64,000 nt of DNA from Vibrio porteresiae DSM 19223 (GTDB lineage: Bacteria; Pseudomonadota; Gammaproteobacteria; Enterobacterales; Vibrionaceae). Positions 37,521-45,628 of the stretch are shown here, piece after piece. Position numbers and translations under genes: made by a program. Each line of letters starts with the position of its first letter. Within the stretch, counting starts at the first letter, position 1. A model generated the notes under the pieces. The model searched no databases. It saw nothing but the letters and a program-made list of their open reading frames with translations, and was not told where the DNA came from. Where the stretch lies: positions 992,001 to 1,056,000 of the forward strand of contig NZ_AP024896.1 of assembly GCF_024347055.1 (NCBI RefSeq), in the 5' to 3' direction.

Positions 37521-38729
37521 TCATAATTTCCCCAAGGCGCAACCATATTTGAATAGATTTTGAGCAAGCAGGGTTGCAGCTGCGAGCAAGTCTTCCCTCG
37601 TTATTGTGTAGCCAGAATGCCGCAATACTTCCATGCCTAAGCGTACTGTTGAGAGTACATTTCGATTTTTAACAGTGTTCGCTTGGAAGTGCTTATCCCA
37701 ACCTTGTTTCTGAGCATGAACTCCAGCAAGCCAAGAGGTCAGTTGAAGCATTAGGGTGATTAGCAGCATGATATCAAAGCGCTCTGAGCTGCTAGTTCGG
37801 CTATGACGGAGGCCTAATCCATACGCAGGGCTTTTCAAGTCTCGGAATGTTTCTTCAATCTGCATACGCTTCGAGTAGAGCCTAACAAGTTGCTTTGGCG
37901 TTCGAGTGTCAGCGGGTAAGTTAGTGGCAAGAACCCATGCTTCTTTTGCCGAAGCAGAGTAAACTTTATGAGACGGATGATGACAATTCGTCCGTGTCGA
38001 ACGCTGATTTTTTCGGCCTTTAGAACGAGATTTATACAGTGTAATTTGACATGAGATTGGATTGCTCTTGGTCAACCTCTTATAGCCTAACGTCTTTGAA
38101 CGACTTGAGGATGTGTCATGTAAGTTACTGATAGGTTGCCAGTTTTCTGCGCCAATATCGGCATATTGCACTTTCCCTCTTACTCGACTTAACCAGTACC
38201 AACCCAATTTCTCAACGGATTTATACCATGGCACTTTAAAGCCTGCATCACTGACAATGAGCGGTGTAGTGTTACTCGGTAGAATGCTTGCAAGGTCGGC
38301 TAGAAATTGGTCATGAGCCTTCTTTGAACATTGCTCTGAAAGCGGAAACGCTTTCTCATAAAGAGTAATAGAACGGCCCTGTAGCGCCACTGAAGCTCGC
38401 AATACCATAAGCCGTTTTTGCTCACGAATATCAGACCAGTCAACAAGAACAATGGGCATCGAATTACCCGAACAGATAAAGCTAGCATGCCAACGGTATA
38501 CCGCGAGTCGCTCTTTGTGCAAGTGACGATTAGCTAACAATCGGTCGATTCGTTTGATGTTATGTTTTGTTCTAGCTTTCGTTGGCAGGTTACGACCAAG
38601 CTCGGTAAGAGTGAGCGTTTTACATTCAAGTAATGCGTGGCAAGCTAGCGTTAAACTGTTAAGTCGTTTTAAGTGCAATTCAGGGCAGAATTGGTAAAGA
38701 GAGTCGTGTAAAATATCGAGTTCGCACAT
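37521..38729 (-). CDS. tnp: IS10-type transposase
   Basis: A 402-residue DDE transposase of the IS4 family performing cut-and-paste transposition. It matches the Tn10/IS10R transposase almost residue for residue (MCELDILHDSLYQFCPEL at the start, ALGKL at the end) with scattered substitutions. Catalytic acids are expected in VLVDWSD, LIVSDAGFKVPWY and the YREK-like region RMQIEETFRDLKS. The frame is intact. It is controlled by the antisense RNA-OUT at its 5' end. Confidence 0.95.
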   Translation of the reverse strand: MCELDILHDSLYQFCPELHLKRLNSLTLACHALLECKTLTLTELGRNLPTKARTKHNIKRIDRLLANRHLHKERLAVYRWHASFICSGNSMPIVLVDWSDIREQKRLMVLRASVALQGRSITLYEKAFPLSEQCSKKAHDQFLADLASILPSNTTPLIVSDAGFKVPWYKSVEKLGWYWLSRVRGKVQYADIGAENWQPISNLHDTSSSRSKTLGYKRLTKSNPISCQITLYKSRSKGRKNQRSTRTNCHHPSHKVYSASAKEAWVLATNLPADTRTPKQLVRLYSKRMQIEETFRDLKSPAYGLGLRHSRTSSSERFDIMLLITLMLQLTSWLAGVHAQKQGWDKHFQANTVKNRNVLSTVRLGMEVLRHSGYTITREDLLAAATLLAQNLFKYGCALGKL

Positions 38730-38790
38730 CTTGTTGTCTGGTTATTGATTTTTCGCAGAACCATTTGATCACATGACAAGATGTGCATCT
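38722..38790 (+). ncRNA. RNA-OUT antisense RNA of the IS10-family element
   Basis: The strand opposite the transposase start carries the RNA-OUT fold: CACATCTTGT near 38726 pairs with ACAAGATGTG near 38777. Start and length by position from the outside end agree with the 69-nt RNA-OUT of IS10. It pairs with the transposase mRNA leader and blocks translation. Confidence 0.65.
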
Positions 38791-38836
38791 ACCTTAACTT
38801 AATGATTTTTATCAAAATCATTAGGGGATTCCTCAG

Positions 38837-38845
38837 CGCTAAACG
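38837..38845. repeat. 9-bp target duplication, right copy
   Basis: CGCTAAACG, identical to the left copy at 37499-37507. Confidence 0.93.
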
Positions 38846-39018
38846 TCCACTAAACAAAAATACCGACAAACAAAAGATATTTTTAAAATTCATCAATTCT
38901 TACCTAAAATATAATATTTCTTTTCACAAGGCTTATTTTTATACTATTTATTTTCACAAAAAAATACACCTAGCCAGCAACATACTGTTCATCGGTCTTA
39001 TTTTTCCTTGAATTCGCA

Positions 39019-39080
39019 AATGGCAGAACAGGTCTAGCCGCGTAGCCACCAGGACTAAACTAGGTTCATAATCTGCCATT
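39019..39080. repeat. inverted repeat, unexplained
   Basis: AATGGCAGA (39019-39027) and TCTGCCATT (39072-39080) are perfect inverted arms 44 bp apart. The interior holds a second imperfect symmetry around CTAGCCGCGTAGCC. It is followed by GC-richer sequence to about 39116 unlike the AT-rich flank. It might be a relic of a small mobile element or a structured RNA; I cannot name it. Confidence 0.4.
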
Positions 39081-39129
39081 AGGGAAAGTAGGTCAAGACT
39101 GACGCGGGAAACTGGTTAAGTATTGAAAT

Positions 39130-39795
39130 CTAAATAATTTTGGCATTCACTTGTTGAGTTAGACACTTAGTTAAACTCTGCAGACAGGCTTCTAATACTG
39201 CTGCGCCGATCATCTCCCCCAACACGGTATGTTTACCGCAATAGTGATGGATGGCCGCGCCTTTGGGGCAAAGTACGGCGTGACTGTCAGTACCTGTGCC
39301 ACTGGCAGGTAAACCAGAAATCGGGCTAACAATCTCCAAATCACGAATCGCTGTCACTTTGGCTTCCGTTAGTATCATCAATGCTTCGACTAAGGCAGTA
39401 TCTGAGAGTGGCTGATTAATAAACACACCAATATTGATCGTTCCCGCCTTGGGTATCTCATCCGCTACATCGCCTACTCGGCGTGTGTTGCTAAGCCCAG
39501 CAGTCACCCAAGCATGCACTTTAAGATCGCCACGATTTTTGCACACCTGAGTAAGAGAGCGCATTGAGGCAGCGGTCATCATTCCAGTGACAGGAAACGG
39601 CAATTGGAGTGACTCTGCCTTTTCCGTTAAGGTCTGCGCGGGCGGCAACCATGGTGGAGGCTCATCTTTGTCCACTCGTAAGTTAAGCAGCGCCTCAGTA
39701 TCACTGATGCCACCATTTAGGACCGCCGAACTGACCACTCGGCAAGGCAGCTCTGGCAAAAACACCAAGTAATCCTCATGTTCAATTAATTTCAC
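39130..39795 (-). CDS. cbiZ: adenosylcobinamide amidohydrolase, CbiZ family
   Basis: A 221-residue CbiZ-family protein (PF01955), which removes the nucleotide loop or aminopropanol from salvaged corrinoids to give cobyric acid. Family motifs are SSAVLNGG near the start, GMMTAASM, VTAGLSNTRRVGD, and the C-terminal SGTGTDSHAVLCP and CGKHTVLGEMIG. No other cobalamin gene is in the window, and I find no cobalamin riboswitch upstream. The divergent neighbour is a broken TonB-dependent receptor, which may once have been the corrinoid or siderophore uptake partner. Confidence 0.85.
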   Translation of the reverse strand: MKLIEHEDYLVFLPELPCRVVSSAVLNGGISDTEALLNLRVDKDEPPPWLPPAQTLTEKAESLQLPFPVTGMMTAASMRSLTQVCKNRGDLKVHAWVTAGLSNTRRVGDVADEIPKAGTINIGVFINQPLSDTALVEALMILTEAKVTAIRDLEIVSPISGLPASGTGTDSHAVLCPKGAAIHHYCGKHTVLGEMIGAAVLEACLQSLTKCLTQQVNAKII

Positions 39796-39926
39796 TGTGC
39801 GCCTTTTTCTATTTACTAACTTACTGGATCATAAACGTAAACCTACTTCTAGGTCATTACTTATGTGTCACAACGACGCTTTATCATGCCGAGTTTTGGT
39901 CGATTTATAGGATGTTTCATAAGTCA

Positions 39927-39963
39927 ATTCACAAACTGCATATTGACCATGCAGTTTGTGAAT
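39927..39963. repeat. 15-bp perfect inverted repeat in the cbiZ/receptor promoter region
   Basis: ATTCACAAACTGCAT, a seven-base spacer and ATGCAGTTTGTGAAT form a perfect hairpin or dimer-operator palindrome, 132 bp before cbiZ and 83 bp before the receptor start. No T run follows, so an operator is more likely than a terminator. Confidence 0.75.
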
Positions 39964-40007
39964 GAACTATTTGTTGAGTTTTCTGTCCCCATCACGCCTA
40001 ATGCAAT

Positions 40008-40022
40008 TGCGAATAATTCTTA
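40008..40022. promoter_or_regulatory. candidate Fur box
   Basis: TGCGAATAATTCTTA fits the 7-1-7 Fur motif TGATAATnATTATCA at 11 of 14 positions, 23 bp before the receptor ATG at 40046. This suggests iron control and supports the later start. Confidence 0.5.
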
Positions 40023-40045
40023 TAATCAATTTCTACGGATTTAAC

Positions 40046-40804
40046 ATGCAAGCGAAATCTCCTTTTATTCTGAAACCTTTAACTATCGCAATTAGTTCAT
40101 TATTAGCGACAGTTGCCGTCAATGCGTATGCAGACGAAGCGAAACAAACGACTCAACCTGAAGTCATTAAAGTGTGGGCAACACAAATCAACAATGATTC
40201 CTCACTACTTTCTGACGATATCGATGCCAAACAAGCCGACCACCTTAGTGATTTGCTGCGCGATCAACCAGGTATCGACGTGGGTGGTTCGCACTCTATG
40301 GTGCAATCAATCAACATCCGTGGTTTAGATGAAACCGATCTTGATATCAGCATCGACGGTGTCACTCAAGCGAACAACATGTTCCACCACACGGGTAACC
40401 TACTGATCAACGCTGATATTCTTAAATCCGTAGACATCAAGTTAGGTACAAACTCTGTACTGAATAGCGGCCTATCGGGTGGCGTTCAGTTTGAAACCAA
40501 AGACGCAAAAGATCTGCTACGTCCTGGTGAAAAATTTGGTGCGCGTCTGCACGCCAACTACGGTAGCAACGACTACTTTGCTTCTTCCGCTACGCTCTAT
40601 TCACAACTCAACGACACCGTTGATGGTCTAGCGTATTTCACGCTAACCGACAAACACAATCCGAAAAATGGTGACGGTGATACCAACAAAGGTAACGATG
40701 GCGAAATAAAAGATGGCATCGTGAAGTTTGGTTGGGATATCAATGAAGAACACCGTATCGGGTGCGCTCACTCTTTAAAGAGTGGAATAGCGAAGAGCAC
40801 TTAA
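40046..40804 (+). pseudogene. TonB-dependent receptor, truncated after the plug
   Basis: The 252-residue product has a signal peptide (cut after VNAYA), a TonB-box-like EVIKVWAT, and a full plug domain (LSDLLRDQPGIDVGG, SINIRGLDETDLDISIDG), then only the first barrel strands to DINEEHRIG. At about 40760 the sequence changes character, ending in CAHSLKSGIAKST. A normal receptor has about 650-700 residues; no barrel sequence follows in any frame before the next gene. It is therefore a deletion relic. The ligand would have been a siderophore, heme or corrinoid. The frame is open to 39962 but the signal peptide begins at 40046. Confidence 0.85.
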
Positions 40805-40918
40805 TTTGCCACGCCACTTTTGGCGATACTGAACCAGTGCAATCTGCTTGCGCATAATGGCGTAAAGCCAAGTGCTAAGTAGCGGATAGAGTGTAACAAC
40901 TGAGTGGCAAGTGATTAA

Positions 40919-40953
40919 GACCATAGCCGAATCAAGACAATTCGGCCATGGTC
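40919..40953. terminator. hairpin between receptor relic and GNAT gene
   Basis: GACCATAGCCGAAT pairs with ATTCGGCCATGGTC (one mismatch) around seven bases. It lies between convergent genes. The T run is weak. Confidence 0.45.
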
Positions 40954-41004
40954 ATTGAGGGTTTCACTCACTAAGTGAAAAGGGGAAACAGCGCGAACCA
41001 GTCA

Positions 41005-41502
41005 TTATTGCAATTGATGAATGCGCGCCATGTAATAAACATCGACATATCGACCGTTACGAAACGCAAAATCTTTACCTTCGCCTTCGATAACAAATCC
41101 CATTTTTTTATACAGCGCCACTGCAGCTTCATTATCGGAATATACCGTCAGCTCTATACGCCGTAAATTCAACCAATTATCGGCCAGATCCAGCACGGTT
41201 TTGATAAGCGCAGAGCCAATACCTCTCCCCTGCATTTCATCTTTTACGCCGATGCCAAAAGACGCTACATGACGTCGACGCGGGCTGGTTTCGACCATAA
41301 AACCCACATTGCCGACGATTTCACCATCGATTTCCGCCACATAGGAATAGACATTATCAGGGATATTGGCGAGACGTTTCGTCCAGAGCTCGAGCGACGG
41401 ATTAGGCAATTGTAAGGTGCCAGAATAGGCCACCACACCTTCATAAATCGCTTTCACCGCAGCCGCATCACTGGGCTCTGCTCGTCTCACTTGTATATCC
41501 AT
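41005..41502 (-). CDS. GNAT N-acetyltransferase
   Basis: A 165-residue single-domain GNAT that uses acetyl-CoA. Motif A is in FGIGVKDEMQGRGIGSALI, with the Q/RxxGxG/A loop QGRGIG, and motif B in VALYKKMGFVIEGE. The protein resembles the group annotated as phosphinothricin/YhhY-like acetyltransferases, but its substrate is not evident. It stands alone. Confidence 0.85.
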   Translation of the reverse strand: MDIQVRRAEPSDAAAVKAIYEGVVAYSGTLQLPNPSLELWTKRLANIPDNVYSYVAEIDGEIVGNVGFMVETSPRRRHVASFGIGVKDEMQGRGIGSALIKTVLDLADNWLNLRRIELTVYSDNEAAVALYKKMGFVIEGEGKDFAFRNGRYVDVYYMARIHQLQ

Positions 41503-41570
41503 GTTGTTGTCCTTAGTTGACTTTTTTGCAGCATAGCATTTTAAAAAAGTAAATGTAAATCAATCGATTG

Positions 41571-41613
41571 ATAAAAATAACCCCATTATTCAGCCTTTTC
41601 GAATAATGGGGTT
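41571..41613 (-). terminator. Rho-independent terminator of the rhamnosidase gene
   Basis: AACCCCATTATTC and GAATAATGGGGTT form a 13-base perfect stem; on the minus strand TTATTTTTAT follows. Confidence 0.85.
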
Positions 41614-41655
41614 AATACCTCTAACCACATCGTTTGTTACTCGGCAGAGCTGCCT

Positions 41656-44600
41656 TTATCGATACTGAGCTTGATAACGATACTCTCCCGACCCCAGCTC
41701 AAAACGAACGGTCTGATGGGCAAATTGGCTAGATTGAACAGATAACGGCTTGCCATTTAAACGCACTGAACTTGCGTTTTGTGCTGGCAAAATCAGGGTC
41801 GCACTGGTGTTGGCTGGAATGGTAAAACGATAATCAAAGCGCCCGTCCTTAACCTGCCAATCACTACGGATCGTGCCATACATGGATTGATACTCCCCTT
41901 TAGCAAAGGTGATCCCCAAATTTGGGTCTGGCTGCGGCGCTAGTACAAAGTGTTGGTAACCCGGTGTTTTCTCATCACTTTGAATACCTAACATATGCCG
42001 GTACATCCAAGCAGCCACTGAACCAAACGAATAATGGTTAAAGGAGTTCATGCTGTTATTGCCGGAAAACCCACCCTCTTTGGTATAGGAATTCAGTCTT
42101 TCCCAAATGGTTGTTGCCCCTTGGTCAACCGAGTAGAGCCATGATGGATAGTGTTCGTTGAGCAGCATTTTATAGGCGACATCTTGATGCCCTGTCTCTG
42201 ACAACGCATTTAAAATCCAACGCGTACCAATAAAGCCAGTCATCAATGAATATGGCGGGCGAGCGACACCTTGGTCATCTTTCACTGAGCTCTTTAGATG
42301 AGTCACAAGATTTTGGGCAAACGCGCCTTTATTGGCTTTTTCAATTAAACCAATACCCAGTGGAATCGCGTAACTCGCTTGGGTATTGATCTTCTCGCCA
42401 TTAGCATTATCTGCACTTTGCTCCGTTTTAGGGTCAAGGTAGCGTTGATTAAACAAGGTTTTCACTTGTTGATATAGCGCGTGATACTCCTTACTCTCTT
42501 GGTGTTTGCCCAATACCTTAGCAACTTTTGCCATGATGTTGAGATCGTAACCATAGTAGGCGCGCCATATCATATCGTTAATGGTATTTGGCCCCATAGC
42601 AGCGCCTTCAGGACTCAACCAATCGCCCAAGAAACCGGCCTTTTCAGGTGTCGTGGTCGCCAGATAGTCCATGTAACGCTTCATTGCTGGGTAATTTAGG
42701 CGAAGAGCATCCACATCACCATATTGTAAATAGGCTTCCCACGGCACGATTAAACCCGCACTGCCCCACAACATGCCACCAAATGCTGACATAGGCGACA
42801 CCGCGCTAAATCGCCCTTGGCTATCTTGGGTATCGCGCATGTTCAACTCATGTTTGCGTAAAAACTGGGGCATGTTGGCAAAGTACACGGCGGCAGGAGA
42901 AAAGACCTGAATATCGCCATTCCACCCCATGCGTTCATTACGTGCAGGCGTGTCGGTGGGGATAGAAAGAAAGTTGTTGCGCATTGACCAGCTGATATTG
43001 CGCCACAGCTGATTGACCTTTTCATTGGAAGTGGTTAACGAGGAAGCCAGTTTCGGCACTGAGCTCAAAGCTAAGCTTTCCACTTGATCCAATGGCAAGG
43101 CGTTATCAATACCGGTGATTTCCAGATAACGATAGCCATGATAAGTAAAACGGGGCGACAGAACTTGTTTACCCTGTTGTAAGGTAAAGGTATCGCTGGC
43201 GTTCGCGCCGCGAATGTTCTCTAGCATCAACATTCCCGCATTGTCTGGAGATGAGTTACCTTTGGGATACGTCATTTCTCCATAACGCAGCGTCACTTGC
43301 TGCCCCGCAACAGCGTTATTGATGGTAATTTTGGGCACGGCTGCGGTATTCTGCCCCATATCGTAGACGAACACACCCGGATGAACTTCCTCAACCGATT
43401 GGGCTTTTAGGGTTTTATGCACGTTGACATCCGTTCCAAGTAAGCTCACATATTGAGCCTGGTCCCATGGTGCTAAAGTCGGCCATGGTGAATGAATTAA
43501 ACTTTCGGCAATTTTATTGCTATAGACTGGCTTACTGGCAGGATACGTTGTGCCTTGATAGGTCACTTCGCTCACCGGCTGCCAAGCGCTGTCATCAAAG
43601 CCCGCTTTCGTCCATCCTGGTTGAGCTTTATTTTGATCTACAACTTGGCCTTGAAACAGGCTTGCGTAAACTAACGGCCCTTCAGCATAGCCTTTCCACT
43701 CTTTGGCATCGCTATTGATCGTTTGTACCGAACCGTCTTGATAAGTCACCACCAATTTGGCGAGTAACGATTGGCGATCGCCAAAGTAGTTCCACGCTTC
43801 CCCCACAAAACCAACGGCACCGCTCCACCAGCCTTCTGCCAGCTGGACACCTAACGCATTAGCCCCTTGTGATAGTTTGGAGGTGATGTCCAATACTTGG
43901 TAAGGCTGCGATTTATCGTATTCCGTAAAACCTGGTTGAAAATAGCTGTCGGATAAACGCTGCCCGTTAACGTAAGCATCATATATGCCGCGTGCAGTGA
44001 TATAGAGCTGCGCTTTCGCAATCGGTTTATCGAGTGCGAACTCAGTGCGCAGCATGGGCATAGAGTGTTGGCTTGGGTTCTGAGTAAGAAATAGAGCATT
44101 CTCACCTGCGGTTAAGGTGAGCGCATGTTGACCAAACTGCACTTGAGGATTTTTAGCCCAGTGACCAAAAACCCCCTGATAATGCTGATTAAACTCAGCG
44201 TGAACCAACGCATTAGCGGGCTCACGATAATGACGAACCACCAGCGAATGCACTTGCGCCTTTTGTCCCACCTCTAGGGCAAACCCCACGTCACTTAGCA
44301 TAGGAAACGCGATGTAATCTGAGCCTAAGCCCATCGGGTTAATATTCACACCAGGGACAAGAAAAGGTGATGCTAAAGGAGGTTTAGGGATTTGATATTG
44401 GTCGCCATCAAGATGGATATCAACGATACCGTACACACTGGAAATAGCGAGCGTGTGGGGCTGATAGCGATTTTGCTCATTGAGCACACTGGTTGGCACA
44501 TCAAATTGATACAAAGGTTGAGTTGCACTGTCGGTTTTACTGTAACCGACTCGATAGACATTGATTTGCGCGGCTTTACCTTGGTCCAATTTGGACGTAT

Positions 44601-45267
44601 CTAACTCGACTTTAACGTAAGAGTCATTAACCCCATTATGGAGATGATTGAGGTTTTTATTGCTGTCCATCAAGCGCGGATCATTGGCTCCAAACACCAA
44701 AGCCACTTTGCTTGAATGTGTGGTTTTATCTAAAGCCACTTCGGTAGATAGCCGAAAAATAGGCAAATAATCTGCATACAAAGGCAACTTATTCGCGGCT
44801 AAACCAATCCATTTGGCATTGCCCCACGCCTCGCGTTTATGGCTCAACAAACTGGTTTGAAACTGTGCGTTACGGGTTAAAAGGTTGCCATGATTATCCC
44901 AAACATCCAATTGCCAACGATAGGTGTGGGAAGGTTTTAAGCTCTGCGCGCCAAACTCGATACCAAGCGAATCGTCTGATGTCACTTTACCGCTATCCCA
45001 CACCGGTTGTCCTTGTTCATCAAATACCTGTATACGATAAGCTTGCTGCTTAACATCAAACTCATCAGAGACCATTTGCCAAGCGAAACTAGGATGCGCA
45101 CTGTCTAGCCCAACTGGGTCGGTTAGATAATCTACCGTAAGGTGAGTTAATTGATTTTCGGCTAGAGCAGGCAGAGATAACGCCGTAAGTAAACCCAAAG
45201 CAACGGTTCGTAGTGATTGATGGGATTGACGCCACGGGAAATGCGACACCATTGAATTCAATTTCAT
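41656..45267 (-). CDS. exported alpha-L-rhamnosidase, GH78
   Basis: A 1203-residue family 78 glycoside hydrolase that releases terminal L-rhamnose from plant or algal glycans and glycosides. A signal peptide (cut after LPALA) precedes an Ig-like domain, beta-sandwich and carbohydrate-binding domains, then the alpha/alpha-barrel. The catalytic acid lies in TPARNERMGWNGD at about residue 777, and the base in GATTIWERLNSY at about residue 1054. A C-terminal beta domain follows. It is longer than many GH78 enzymes, mostly in the N-terminal sandwich region. GGGAG precedes the ATG. No rhamnose uptake or catabolism gene is adjacent, so it may feed another locus. Confidence 0.9.
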   Translation of the reverse strand: MKLNSMVSHFPWRQSHQSLRTVALGLLTALSLPALAENQLTHLTVDYLTDPVGLDSAHPSFAWQMVSDEFDVKQQAYRIQVFDEQGQPVWDSGKVTSDDSLGIEFGAQSLKPSHTYRWQLDVWDNHGNLLTRNAQFQTSLLSHKREAWGNAKWIGLAANKLPLYADYLPIFRLSTEVALDKTTHSSKVALVFGANDPRLMDSNKNLNHLHNGVNDSYVKVELDTSKLDQGKAAQINVYRVGYSKTDSATQPLYQFDVPTSVLNEQNRYQPHTLAISSVYGIVDIHLDGDQYQIPKPPLASPFLVPGVNINPMGLGSDYIAFPMLSDVGFALEVGQKAQVHSLVVRHYREPANALVHAEFNQHYQGVFGHWAKNPQVQFGQHALTLTAGENALFLTQNPSQHSMPMLRTEFALDKPIAKAQLYITARGIYDAYVNGQRLSDSYFQPGFTEYDKSQPYQVLDITSKLSQGANALGVQLAEGWWSGAVGFVGEAWNYFGDRQSLLAKLVVTYQDGSVQTINSDAKEWKGYAEGPLVYASLFQGQVVDQNKAQPGWTKAGFDDSAWQPVSEVTYQGTTYPASKPVYSNKIAESLIHSPWPTLAPWDQAQYVSLLGTDVNVHKTLKAQSVEEVHPGVFVYDMGQNTAAVPKITINNAVAGQQVTLRYGEMTYPKGNSSPDNAGMLMLENIRGANASDTFTLQQGKQVLSPRFTYHGYRYLEITGIDNALPLDQVESLALSSVPKLASSLTTSNEKVNQLWRNISWSMRNNFLSIPTDTPARNERMGWNGDIQVFSPAAVYFANMPQFLRKHELNMRDTQDSQGRFSAVSPMSAFGGMLWGSAGLIVPWEAYLQYGDVDALRLNYPAMKRYMDYLATTTPEKAGFLGDWLSPEGAAMGPNTINDMIWRAYYGYDLNIMAKVAKVLGKHQESKEYHALYQQVKTLFNQRYLDPKTEQSADNANGEKINTQASYAIPLGIGLIEKANKGAFAQNLVTHLKSSVKDDQGVARPPYSLMTGFIGTRWILNALSETGHQDVAYKMLLNEHYPSWLYSVDQGATTIWERLNSYTKEGGFSGNNSMNSFNHYSFGSVAAWMYRHMLGIQSDEKTPGYQHFVLAPQPDPNLGITFAKGEYQSMYGTIRSDWQVKDGRFDYRFTIPANTSATLILPAQNASSVRLNGKPLSVQSSQFAHQTVRFELGSGEYRYQAQYR

Positions 45268-45628
45268 GTAGAGTACTCCCTCTCTATTTGGCCTTGTTTA
45301 ACTCAATCCAAGGTGTTGCGAAATCAAAACATTATCTAAATCAAATGATTCACTGAGTTCAAAAGCAAAAAAACCTGACCTACTCGCGACCTTAAAGCAG
45401 CGAATAATGTCAGGTTTTGCCTGCAATACGCAGTAGCAATCCTTGGTGCCAAAACAATCCGTAGAGATGTGATAGCGATTAATTTCCCCACCATAGAGGC
45501 GTGGGGACAAATGCGCAACTCACTCCATATTAAAATGTGATGTTTTCTTCAAAGTTATACAAGGCTTATAACTTTGATTTATTTAACATCAACATAGAGT
45601 TACACATCATTTTCTCCAGCAAAGGCGG
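45268..45628. other. intergenic region upstream of the rhamnosidase
   Basis: About 360 bp with only two overlapping poor frames of 60-70 codons on the minus strand, which I do not call. It includes the hairpin at 45365-45418. No RhaR/RhaS-like or CRP site was recognised. Confidence 0.4.
45365..45418 (-). terminator. terminator-like hairpin with a long loop
   Basis: On the minus strand AAAACCTGAC pairs with GTCAGGTTTT across a 29-base loop and is followed by a seven-T run. It could end transcription from the GNAT gene 210 bp upstream, or be the end of a small leader or RNA in front of the rhamnosidase. Confidence 0.55.

Larger units (their letters stand above)
37508..38836 (-). mobile_element. 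complete IS10-family (IS4 group) insertion sequence
   Basis: Exactly 1329 bp, the IS10 length. The inside end begins CTGAGGGATCCCCT and the outside end, read inward on the minus strand, CTGAGGAATCCCCT. GATC sites lie in the inside end (37514) and just before the transposase start (38767), matching the Dam-regulated sites of IS10. The transposase ATG lies at position 108 from the outside end, as in IS10. Perfect 9-bp duplications flank it, so the insertion is recent and complete. Confidence 0.96.
36914..38893 (-). pseudogene. exported GIN-domain (DUF2807) protein, split by an IS10-family element
   Basis: The gene starts at an ATG at 38893 and runs 19 codons (MNFKNIFCLSVFLFSGRLA), where a 1329-bp element interrupts it. 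It resumes at 37507 and ends at 36914. Removing the element and one 9-bp duplication rejoins the frame exactly, giving 213 residues: a signal peptide ending ALA, then a DUF2807/GIN beta-helix of repeating LNGAQKVDVRELTAKS- and INIDGSGSVRLNV-like strands. Such proteins are envelope or surface proteins of unclear role. The 3' fragment can be read in frame from inside the element at 37567, without a signal peptide, so it is probably non-functional. Confidence 0.88.

Noticed and set aside
37509..37567. Extended N-terminus for the GIN-domain fragment (start inside the element)
   Set aside because: These codons belong to the insertion sequence end; the real start is on the other side of the element at 38893.
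38781..39011. Rightward 76-codon frame running out of the IS10-family element
   Set aside because: It starts inside the element end and crosses the target duplication; it is a chance frame in AT-rich DNA opposite the signal peptide of the split gene.
39060..39125. Cobalamin riboswitch near cbiZ
   Set aside because: A TTAGGGAAAGTAGGTCAA stretch looks superficially similar, but the B12 box is not in the right place and the site lies downstream of cbiZ, not in its leader.
45298..45518. Two overlapping minus-strand frames of 60-70 codons before the rhamnosidase
   Set aside because: They overlap each other in different frames, and both run through the terminator-like hairpin; no ribosome site or recognised motif.
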